In this document: piece after piece, positions 27,309-34,880 of the stretch
How positions within the stretch are numbered: the first letter of the stretch is position 1
Layout: each line of letters begins with the position of its first letter
Source of the DNA: Paludibacteraceae bacterium
GTDB lineage: Bacteria; Bacteroidota; Bacteroidia; Bacteroidales; Paludibacteraceae
Direction: 5' to 3'
DNA: 34,880 bases
Assembly (NCBI GenBank): GCA_905236355.1
Contig: CAJOPG010000041.1
Coordinates: 1 to 34,880, forward strand
Program-made: the position numbers and the translations under genes
Notes under the pieces: generated by a model
What the model saw: only the letters and a program-made list of their open reading frames with translations
What the model was told of the DNA's origin: nothing
The model's database searches: none

Positions 27309-29066
27309 ATGAAGAATGTAGTAAAAGTTGGATTTCTTTGTGTAGCAGCACTGCTGTGTGCATGCAAGTCGTCAGACACGAAGGACTTGAATACTAAGTA
27401 TTCAAATACGACGGGTTGGACTTACAACAACCAGAACACTACAAAAATGGAGGCTAAGATAGGCGGTGTAAACGGAACACCTATCGGAATGGTGCTGATT
27501 GAAGGCGGTAAGTTGGAAATTGGACAGACCGATGAGTTTATCACGGCTCCGCGCGATGCTGCTCCGCGGTCTATCTCTGTAGGGTCGTTCTATATGGACA
27601 AGTATGAAATCACAAACATCAACTGGCGTGAGTATCAAAACTGGACGGATATAGTCTTTGGGCGGGTGGCTCCTAACTTGGTGCGCAACATATTGCCTGA
27701 CTCCACCGTATGGCGTGAAGAGTTGGCATATAATGAACCCTATGTGCAGGAGTATTATCAGCACCCGGCTTTTGCACTCTATCCCGTAGTTGGCGTTAGT
27801 TGGAAGCAGGCTACTGATTATTGCCGCTGGCGTACTGACCGTGTAAATGAAAAGTTCTTGGTAGACGCCGGTGCTATTATTCCTACTCCTTTCCAAGATG
27901 TATTGGGTATGGTGTTTGAAAGTGAAATATACGAAGAGGATACCGATGAAGCCAGGGAAGAAGCAAGTGTGGATGTGAAGGAACAAATCCGTGCATGGCA
28001 GGCAGAAGTGTTCAACCTGACGCATAAACATTATGAGTTAGACTCTGCTGAGATAAGAGAAGAAACAGGCGAAATAGATGACGAAGGAAATCCGATGTAT
28101 GAATATCACATGGAGTATCGACCGAGCTACGAATATATTCGCGATCAGTTTGTATTCAATAGCGAGAAATATTTGTATGATAAAACCTATGTTCCCGTAT
28201 ATGGGAAGCACCCGCAACAAAATTACTACGAGAACTACAACGGAGAGATGCGTAAAATCCAGAAAAAGGACGGTATCTTGGTTGTAGGCTATCGTCTGCC
28301 GACAGAAGCAGAGTGGATATTTGCTGCTTATGCTCCTGTGGTTAAAAACGATGGCGGCGATTTTGTCACTGAAGGAAAAATATATCCTTGGAGTGGCTAT
28401 CATCCGCGGAATGTGTCTGACAAGCAGAAGGGGCAGATGCAGGCCAACTTCGTTCGCGGAAAAGGTGACTATATGGGTGTCAGTGGAGCTCTGAACGACG
28501 GTTATCTGATTACAGCTCCTGTCAATGCTTTCGCACCCAACGATTTTGGCTTGTACAACATGGCAGGTAATGTGAACGAATGGGTAATGGATGTATATAG
28601 AGAGACAACCAACGAAGAGGCTACTGAGTACAACTCCTTCCGTGGTAATATCTATCATACCAATTGGAAAATGGATGCTGACGGCGGATTGCTGCTTGAC
28701 TCCGTAGGATGTCTTATTCCTGAAGTTAAGGATACTCTTGCTGACAAGCGTAATTTCCGCGATGGTGACGCTTCTTCCATTATCAAAACGGAATATCCGC
28801 TTCACATGGACTCAACTACTATTGCTTCCATCTTGAAACTTTATCCGGAGATGGATGGCAAGTTCAAACTTGACCCGACCGATGTGTTAGCACCGCGAAT
28901 CAATGATGAAAGTCGCTTGTATAAAGGAGGATCATGGAAAGACCGTGTATATTGGCTGAACCCGACATCGCGGCGCTATCTGGACGAAAACCAAAGTTCC
29001 TCCTCTATAGGATTCCGCTGTGCCATGACCGTTATCGGCGACGAATTGGGAGGAAGGGGAAGATAA
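27309..29066 (+). CDS. SUMF1/formylglycine-generating-enzyme-like lipoprotein, GldJ/GldK type
   Basis: Lipobox VAALLCAC; MVLIEGGKLEIGQ, YPVVGVSWKQATDYCRWRTDRVNE, AGNVNEWVMDVYRETTNEEATEYNSFRGNIY, YKGGSWKDRVYWLNPTSRRYLDE...SIGFRCAM. Confidence 0.85.
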   Translation: MKNVVKVGFLCVAALLCACKSSDTKDLNTKYSNTTGWTYNNQNTTKMEAKIGGVNGTPIGMVLIEGGKLEIGQTDEFITAPRDAAPRSISVGSFYMDKYEITNINWREYQNWTDIVFGRVAPNLVRNILPDSTVWREELAYNEPYVQEYYQHPAFALYPVVGVSWKQATDYCRWRTDRVNEKFLVDAGAIIPTPFQDVLGMVFESEIYEEDTDEAREEASVDVKEQIRAWQAEVFNLTHKHYELDSAEIREETGEIDDEGNPMYEYHMEYRPSYEYIRDQFVFNSEKYLYDKTYVPVYGKHPQQNYYENYNGEMRKIQKKDGILVVGYRLPTEAEWIFAAYAPVVKNDGGDFVTEGKIYPWSGYHPRNVSDKQKGQMQANFVRGKGDYMGVSGALNDGYLITAPVNAFAPNDFGLYNMAGNVNEWVMDVYRETTNEEATEYNSFRGNIYHTNWKMDADGGLLLDSVGCLIPEVKDTLADKRNFRDGDASSIIKTEYPLHMDSTTIASILKLYPEMDGKFKLDPTDVLAPRINDESRLYKGGSWKDRVYWLNPTSRRYLDENQSSSSIGFRCAMTVIGDELGGRGR

Positions 29067-29086
29067 GCAAGATGCTATTTTATAAT

Positions 29087-29121
29087 AATAAGGTGTAACG
29101 GGTGTTGCACCTTATTTTTTT
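29087..29121 (+). terminator. Intrinsic terminator after the gldJ/gldK-like gene
   Basis: AATAAGGTGTAAC-GGGT-GTTGCACCTTATT then T-run. Confidence 0.85.
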
Positions 29122-29162
29122 GATAATAATATTTTATATTTGCGTATATAAAAAAAAAACAC

Positions 29163-29170
29163 TACTTTTG
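29163..29170 (+). promoter_or_regulatory. Promoter of tRNA-Cys: TTTG (29139-29142)-N20-TACTTTTG
   Basis: -33/-7 match with 20-nt spacer, 28 nt upstream of the tRNA. Confidence 0.6.
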
Positions 29171-29198
29171 CGGTCGCATTTGCAAGGAGTGCAAACAA

Positions 29199-29269
29199 GG
29201 TACCTTGCCCGAGTGGTTAGGGACCGGTCTGCAAAACCGGGGACAGCGGTTCGAATCTGCTAGGTACCT
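29199..29269 (+). tRNA. tRNA-Cys(GCA)
   Basis: GGTACCT/AGGTACC acceptor stem, CCGGT-CTGCAAA-ACCGG anticodon arm. Confidence 0.95.
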
Positions 29270-29274
29270 CTGCG

Positions 29275-29304
29275 AAGAAGGCTGTCGGAATGGGCAGCCT
29301 TCTT
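29275..29304 (+). terminator. Intrinsic terminator after tRNA-Cys
   Basis: AAGAAGGCTG ... CAGCCTTCTT. Confidence 0.7.
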
Positions 29305-29362
29305 ATATATAATAAAGTTTTGTTCCTTTGCTAAAAAAATAGTCAGGAGAACTTCATTTGCT

Positions 29363-30796
29363 ATGGCTGAAGATATTATAGATAGTGTAACTTCCGGAGA
29401 CTACAAGTACGGCTTCACTACGGATATAGAAACGGACATTATTACCCATGGACTGAACGAGAAAATCGTCCGTTTGATTTCTGAAAAAAAACAAGAACCG
29501 GAGTGGCTGTTAGACTTCAGACTACATGCTTTCCGCAAATGGCAAACAATGAAAGTTCCGACCTGGGGACACCTGACCATACCGGATATTGACTTTCAGG
29601 CTATCTCATACTATGCCGCACCAAAAACAACTCGGAAGGAAAATACAGAAATTGATCCCGAGTTGATGAAAACTTTCGACAAGTTGGGCATTCCATTAGA
29701 GGAGCGTGAGGCATTGGCAGGAAATATGGCGGTGGATGCTGTTATGGACTCGGTAAGCGTGAAAACCACATTTAGGAAAACCTTGGCAGAAAAGGGAATT
29801 ATATTCTGCTCTATCAGTGAGGCTGTTAGAGAATACCCGGATTTGGTAAAACAGTATTTAGGCTCGGTGGTCCCTATTGGCGACAATTTCTATGCGGCCC
29901 TAAATTCTGCCGTATTCAGCGATGGCTCTTTTGTATATATTCCAAAGGGAGTGCGATGCCCGATGGAGTTGAGCACCTATTTCCGCATTAATGCTGCAAG
30001 AACAGGGCAGTTCGAGCGTACTCTTCTGATTGCCGACGAAGGAGCTTACTTGAGTTACTTGGAAGGGTGCACCGCCCCGATGCGTGATGAGAATCAGTTG
30101 CATGCTGCCATAGTGGAGATAATAGTACATAAGGATGCTGAGGTAAAATACTCAACGGTTCAAAACTGGTATCCGGGCGATAAAGAAGGATGGGGGGGAA
30201 TCTATAATTTTGTGACAAAGCGGGGATTGTGCCATGAAAATGCCAGACTGAGTTGGACTCAAGTAGAAACGGGAAGCGCAATTACATGGAAATATCCGTC
30301 TTGCATCTTGCAAGGCGATAACTCAAGCGCAGAATTCTATTCGGTGGCAGTTACCAACAACTATCAACAGGCGGACACTGGCACGAAAATGATACATATT
30401 GGAAGAAATACTACCTCCAGAATAATATCAAAAGGTATCAGTGCCGGACGAAGCCAAAATTCCTATCGCGGCTTGGTGAAGGTTGTCCCTAATGCAGAAG
30501 GAGCGCGCAACTATAGTCAGTGCGACTCGTTACTACTGGGAGATAAATGCGGAGCGCATACGTTCCCTGATATGCAGATTGGAAATAAAACAGCAGTTGT
30601 AGAGCATGAGGCCACCACAAGCAAAATCAGCGAAAATCAGTTGTTCTATTGTCAACAAAGAGGTATTGGAACAGAAGATGCTGTGGGACTTATTGTAAAT
30701 GGTTATGCTAAAGACGTGCTCAACAAGTTGCCTATGGAATTTGCTGTAGAGGCGCAGAAGTTACTGCAAGTGAGCCTGGAAGGAAGTGTCGGCTAA
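29363..30796 (+). CDS. sufB: Fe-S cluster assembly protein SufB
   Basis: [89 protein letters not shown]. Confidence 0.97.
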   Translation: MAEDIIDSVTSGDYKYGFTTDIETDIITHGLNEKIVRLISEKKQEPEWLLDFRLHAFRKWQTMKVPTWGHLTIPDIDFQAISYYAAPKTTRKENTEIDPELMKTFDKLGIPLEEREALAGNMAVDAVMDSVSVKTTFRKTLAEKGIIFCSISEAVREYPDLVKQYLGSVVPIGDNFYAALNSAVFSDGSFVYIPKGVRCPMELSTYFRINAARTGQFERTLLIADEGAYLSYLEGCTAPMRDENQLHAAIVEIIVHKDAEVKYSTVQNWYPGDKEGWGGIYNFVTKRGLCHENARLSWTQVETGSAITWKYPSCILQGDNSSAEFYSVAVTNNYQQADTGTKMIHIGRNTTSRIISKGISAGRSQNSYRGLVKVVPNAEGARNYSQCDSLLLGDKCGAHTFPDMQIGNKTAVVEHEATTSKISENQLFYCQQRGIGTEDAVGLIVNGYAKDVLNKLPMEFAVEAQKLLQVSLEGSVG

Positions 30797-30877
30797 AAAA
30801 GTGGAATAAATATTTGCATATATCAATTATTTGTTGTACTTTTGCACTCGCTTACATGAAATAGTGTGAGATTATAT

Positions 30878-30949
<72 letters not shown>

Positions 30950-30951
30950 CT

Positions 30952-30985
30952 AAAAATAGAGCGGACCCAGGTCCGCTCTATTTTT
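30952..30985. terminator. Bidirectional terminator between tRNA-fMet and ribE
   Basis: Perfect 16-bp inverted repeat AAAAATAGAGCGGACC-CA-GGTCCGCTCTATTTTT. Confidence 0.92.
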
Positions 30986-31002
30986 CTTTCTTGTAAAAAC
31001 TC

Positions 31003-31626
31003 TTATTGGGTGAGTTCGGCCAACCTGCTCAGGTATTTGCCGATAATGTCAAACTCAAGATTGACAACTGTTCCCACTTGAATGTACTTAAAGTTCGTGT
31101 TAGCCTGCGTATAGGGAATGATGCAGACGCTTACAAACCCTTGGTCGCCCTGCACATCCGGTTCGCAGACGGTAAGGCTGACACCATTGATAGAAACACT
31201 TCCCTTGTCCACGCAGAAATAGCCGCGACGAATCATGTCTTTCGACGAATCATACTGAAAACGATAGTACCAACTGCCGTCGGTCTCACGTGCCTCAATA
31301 CAACGGGCGGTTTGATCTACATGCCCTTGCACAATATGACCGTCCAAACGATCGTTGAGAGGCATAGAACGCTCCACATTAACATAATCACCCACCTGCA
31401 GCAAACCGAGATTACTGCGGCGAAGGCTCTCTTCCATTACGGTGACTACATATTCTTTCGCCGCCTTGTCTAATCGGACTACGGTTAGGCACACACCATT
31501 GTGCGCAATACTCTGGTCGATATTCAGCTCGTGGGCAAAAGAGCAAGTGAAAGTGAAATGAATATTGGTGTGGTCGTGCTCAATGGCCACCACACGCGCC
31601 ATGGTTTCTACTATTCCGCTAAACAT
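31003..31626 (-). CDS. ribE: Riboflavin synthase (alpha subunit)
   Basis: MFSGIVETMARV; duplicated lumazine-binding domains; GHIVQGHVDQTARC and GSVSINGVSLTV. Confidence 0.96.
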   Translation of the reverse strand: MFSGIVETMARVVAIEHDHTNIHFTFTCSFAHELNIDQSIAHNGVCLTVVRLDKAAKEYVVTVMEESLRRSNLGLLQVGDYVNVERSMPLNDRLDGHIVQGHVDQTARCIEARETDGSWYYRFQYDSSKDMIRRGYFCVDKGSVSINGVSLTVCEPDVQGDQGFVSVCIIPYTQANTNFKYIQVGTVVNLEFDIIGKYLSRLAELTQ

Positions 31627-31661
31627 ACTCTTATAATGAATTGAAAATTACTGATTGTCGC

Positions 31662-33167
31662 TTATTTATGTGTGAAGTATCTGCCGATGACGGGGAGGCC
31701 TGACAACGGGAAATCTTTTTTGATAAGAATCATAATATAAACAAGAAGAAGAAGAGTGCCCACTATCATCGATATTGTCATTGCATGAACGGGAACAAGG
31801 TAGCGGACAGTATAGAAAACTGCCAACAAAACAATTGTAAGCAGGGTATAACCGCCAATCGATTTCAGGTCATAGGGGATAACCAAATATTTTTTTCCTA
31901 CAAAGTAAGAAAGTAGCATAATCACAAAGTAGCATACCGTACTGCTGGCTGCGGAGGCAATATAGCCGATGCGGGGAACAAAGATAAGTTGAAGAACAAA
32001 GGTGATACCCACACCTATGAGTGAAAACCATGCCCCCCATTGAGTCTTGTCAGTCAGTTTATACCAGAAAGACAGGTTGAAATAAACACCTTGGAAAATG
32101 TATGTCCACAATACAATCGGCACTATCTTCAAACCACTCCAATAACTCTCAGCAATAATGAATTTGAGAATGTCAAGATAGAATACCATCCCCAAAAGAA
32201 TAAGATAAGAAAAGATAATGTAATACTTCATAGCATCAGCATACGCCTCAACCGACTGTTTGTCTTTATGTTTGGAAAAAACATAGGGCTCATAGGCATA
32301 ACGGAAAGCTTGGGTGAACATCATCATCACCATCGCCACCTTAAAGCAAGCACCATAAATACCGAGTTGGGTCTGAGCATCTGCTCCTGTGTAAAGAAAC
32401 GGAAACAAAATGCGGTCAAGCGTCTGGTTCATAATGCCGGCAACACCCAACACAAGTAAAGGCAGAGAGTAGCGGAGCAACTCTTTCAGCAGAGACCAAC
32501 TGAAACTATACTTCTCTGCAAAGACGGCAGGAAGCAGACAAAGGGTTTGAATAGCGGTGGCTATGATATTGGCCACAAACACATAACCCACACCATAGTC
32601 CGGATTGTACCATCCGATGATGATTCTCCAATCCTGTATTTTGGGGCAGATAACCAAGAAGAACAGGTTGAGCAAAATGTTGAGGAATACAAATAGCAGT
32701 TTGAGTGCAGCAAACCGAATGGGACGCTTCTTGTAGCGAAGATAAGCAAAAGGAATACTGGCAAAAGCGTCCATGGAAACAACCACGGCAAGCAGAGAGA
32801 TAAACTCTTTGTGATCAGCATAACCCAACCAACTGGCAATGGGTTGGGCAAACACACAACAAAGAATAGCAAACAAAAGCGAAGTGGAGCCGATGCAGGT
32901 GAGAATGGTGGAATATACTTGTGACGGACTCTTGTCTTCTCGGTTGGCAAAACGGAAAAAACCCGTCTCCATCCCATAGGTAAGAATAACAAGCAAAAAT
33001 GCCGTCCAGGCATATAGGTTCGTTACAATACCATAGTCTGCCTGCTGTTTGAGTACATAGGTATAGAGCGGAACTAACAGCCAATTAAGAAATTTGCCGA
33101 TAATACTGCTCATTCCGTATATGGCAGTGTCCTTTGCCAAACTCCGCATGTCTTTTTTGTCTGTCAT
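31662..33167 (-). CDS. Polysaccharide biosynthesis protein / lipopolysaccharide flippase (MATE/Wzx-like)
   Basis: About 12-14 hydrophobic segments; SLAKDTAIYGMSSIIGKFLNWLLVPLYTYVL start. Start set to MTDKKDMRSL to avoid overlap with murI. Confidence 0.9.
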   Translation of the reverse strand: MTDKKDMRSLAKDTAIYGMSSIIGKFLNWLLVPLYTYVLKQQADYGIVTNLYAWTAFLLVILTYGMETGFFRFANREDKSPSQVYSTILTCIGSTSLLFAILCCVFAQPIASWLGYADHKEFISLLAVVVSMDAFASIPFAYLRYKKRPIRFAALKLLFVFLNILLNLFFLVICPKIQDWRIIIGWYNPDYGVGYVFVANIIATAIQTLCLLPAVFAEKYSFSWSLLKELLRYSLPLLVLGVAGIMNQTLDRILFPFLYTGADAQTQLGIYGACFKVAMVMMMFTQAFRYAYEPYVFSKHKDKQSVEAYADAMKYYIIFSYLILLGMVFYLDILKFIIAESYWSGLKIVPIVLWTYIFQGVYFNLSFWYKLTDKTQWGAWFSLIGVGITFVLQLIFVPRIGYIASAASSTVCYFVIMLLSYFVGKKYLVIPYDLKSIGGYTLLTIVLLAVFYTVRYLVPVHAMTISMIVGTLLLLVYIMILIKKDFPLSGLPVIGRYFTHK

Positions 33168-33184
33168 AAGAGAAGCGTAAGTTT

Positions 33185-34039
33185 CTATAAGTTGATATGT
33201 TGGGCAACCACCGGCTCTTTCATAAACAAACCGGCGGCTTGAGAAAATTTCTCGGCTGATTCTGTCGTCTGACAAGTGAGTTCACCGCCCTTTGTACAAA
33301 GAGCGGCTAAATCTGTATGCCGCTGAAGATAATCGGCCAATGAATCGGCAATGATGTCGCCTTGGGCAATCACCCGGACAGGGCGGGTCGCATATCTGGC
33401 AACAGATGCCTCTATTTTGGCTTGAAGCAGCGGGTAGTGAGTACACCCTAACAGCAAAGTGTCTATCAATGAATCGGCACGCAAAATTTCTTGTACATAC
33501 TTATCCACAAAATAGTCAGCACCGCTTTGGTTGTGCTCGCCGTTTTCCACTAATGGTACCCACATAGGACAGGCTTGTTGGACTACTGAAATGTCTGGAT
33601 AGAGCTTATTTATTTCAATAGGATAAGAACAAGAAGTAATAGTACCCGGGGTGGCCAAAATGCCCACATGTCTTGTGAGTGTGAAATCACCTGTCTTTTC
33701 TGCTGTGGGACGGATAATCCCTAATACGCGGCGCAACTGAGGCGAAGGCATAGTATCACAACTCCTTTCTTTCCATAACAAGGGAAGATCATTTTGCTGA
33801 ATAGTACGCAAAGCCTTCGCAGAAGCCGTGTTACAGGCTAAGATCACCAACGGACAACCCTGTGCAAACAAATATTTCACGGCTTGCAGTGTGTATTCAT
33901 ATACTACCTCAAACGAGCGGGTACCGTATGGCGCACGAGCGTTGTCCCCTACAAACAAGTAATCATATTGGGGCAACTTGCGGCGAATAGATTTTAAAAT
34001 GGTCAATCCGCCCAATCCGCTATCAAAAACTCCAATCAT
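33185..34039 (-). CDS. murI: Glutamate racemase
   Basis: MIGVFDSGLGGLTILKSI, VGDNARAPYGTRS, LACNTASAKALR, LLGCTHYPLL. Confidence 0.96.
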   Translation of the reverse strand: MIGVFDSGLGGLTILKSIRRKLPQYDYLFVGDNARAPYGTRSFEVVYEYTLQAVKYLFAQGCPLVILACNTASAKALRTIQQNDLPLLWKERSCDTMPSPQLRRVLGIIRPTAEKTGDFTLTRHVGILATPGTITSCSYPIEINKLYPDISVVQQACPMWVPLVENGEHNQSGADYFVDKYVQEILRADSLIDTLLLGCTHYPLLQAKIEASVARYATRPVRVIAQGDIIADSLADYLQRHTDLAALCTKGGELTCQTTESAEKFSQAAGLFMKEPVVAQHINL

Positions 34040-34049
34040 TAGATTGGCA

Positions 34050-34057
34050 CAAAGGTA
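34050..34057 (-). promoter_or_regulatory. -7 element TACCTTTG directly upstream of murI
   Basis: Minus-strand TACCTTTGTGCCAATCTAATG; TTTG ends about 11 nt before the ATG. Confidence 0.5.
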
Positions 34058-34187
34058 CTGAATAATTTTCATATACAAAAATTAAGTCCGAAAAACACAA
34101 TCAACCCGCTAATTTCCGTTTCTGCCTTGCTAATTCAATATACACAAATTCAAACAATTACACTCACTATCAATGCAAAAAACCGTT

Positions 34188-34264
34188 GTAACTTCCTATA
34201 AATCAGTATAGGCAAACATAAGATGAACATAAGATCAACATAAGATGAACATAACATCAACATA
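34188..34264 (-). repeat. Dispersed intergenic element, copy B: four 11-bp units plus TTATGTTTGCCTATACTGATTT-N4-GAAGTTAC
   Basis: Reverse complement reads TATGTTGATG/TTATGTTCATC/TTATGTTGATC/TTATGTTCATC/TTATGTTTGCCTATACTGATTT-ATAG-GAAGTTAC. Confidence 0.9.
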
Positions 34265-34417
34265 TTTCACTAAGCACATCCCGCAGACATATAGCAAACC
34301 TCAAATGCCCTAAAAATGTCGAAAATATGTAGATGTAAAAAACAAAAGGCGTAATCTTGTCACCGTGAAAGTCACGCTGTAAGGCTTTAGGTCTCTTGCC
34401 GCCAGTAAGTAAGTCTG

Positions 34418-34879
34418 CTATGAGAGCATCTGTTCGTTCATATCGCCTTTGAAAGATGGTATTTTCATCAAAGCGTCATAGAAAGCATCGTTATCCATAT
34501 CAGACCGGGCTATTGTGCGCGTTTTATAGGTATAGATGGTGTTGACGCTATAGTCCAAAATTTCTGCAATCACTTCGTTATGAATAATACCCAGACGCAT
34601 AAGGGCAAAAATACGCATTGGGGTGTTTAGCTGTTCATCTGTCTTCAATACAAAGCGCTCTTCAGGGCGTAAAAGGGCATTAAAATTATCAACAAAAGAA
34701 GGATAAACACTAAGCAACAGTTCGTCCATACGATGGTTGAGAATCTGTCTCTGCAAATGCGCATCCACTGCCTTAGGTATAGTCATCAAGTCGTTATATC
34801 TTCTTTCCATGGCCGCTTTTTTCACATGCTGCTGATAACGGTCAACTGCGTTGAGAAACTGCGACTGCCCTACCAGCAA
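34418..34879 (-). CDS. C-terminal part of a DUF6377-like transcriptional regulator (truncated by the window edge)
   Basis: LuxR-like helix (MRLGIIHNEVIAEILDYSVNTIYTYKTRTIARS) at the C-terminus; ORF runs off the window end. Confidence 0.6.
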   Translation of the reverse strand: MLVGQSQFLNAVDRYQQHVKKAAMERRYNDLMTIPKAVDAHLQRQILNHRMDELLLSVYPSFVDNFNALLRPEERFVLKTDEQLNTPMRIFALMRLGIIHNEVIAEILDYSVNTIYTYKTRTIARSDMDNDAFYDALMKIPSFKGDMNEQMLS

Positions 34880-34880
34880 C

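Noticed and set aside
28038-28805. 255-aa minus-strand ORF
   Set aside because: Antisense to the well-supported GldJ/GldK-like gene; no family motifs.
31288-31300. Second CACGTG site (TCTCACGTGCCTC)
   Set aside because: Only the central hexamer matches parS; flanks do not, and it is inside ribE.

Overview
Window from a Bacteroidetes chromosome, most likely Bacteroidales. Evidence: TAnnTTTG (-7) promoters throughout, a GldJ/GldK-type lipoprotein, and Bacteroidetes-style gene content. Most of it is housekeeping: pfkB-type kinase, plsC, nadA, mnmG, apt, uvrC, aroB, metG, xseA, cdaA, folP, sufB, ribE, an O-antigen-type flippase, murI and three tRNAs. The less ordinary part is about 9.8-16.5 kb: a WYL regulator, a stand-alone HIRAN-domain protein, a decayed gene relic, two tandem HAD paralogues, and an uncharacterised radical-SAM 'DNA modification/repair' protein with its TIGR03915-type partner, separated by an aldo/keto reductase. 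Main second-look items: (1) a dispersed intergenic element made of 11-bp units plus a conserved tail, present in inverted orientation near both ends of the window and upstream of a gene in each case; (2) a parS-like 16-mer TGTTCCACGTGAAACA between mnmG and apt; (3) an initiator tRNA whose anticodon stem has A-U/G-C/G-C instead of three G-C pairs; (4) the WYL/HIRAN/radical-SAM neighbourhood as a candidate DNA-damage locus; (5) isolated sufB and xseA without their usual partners. All functional calls are from reading sequence and motifs; no database search was run.
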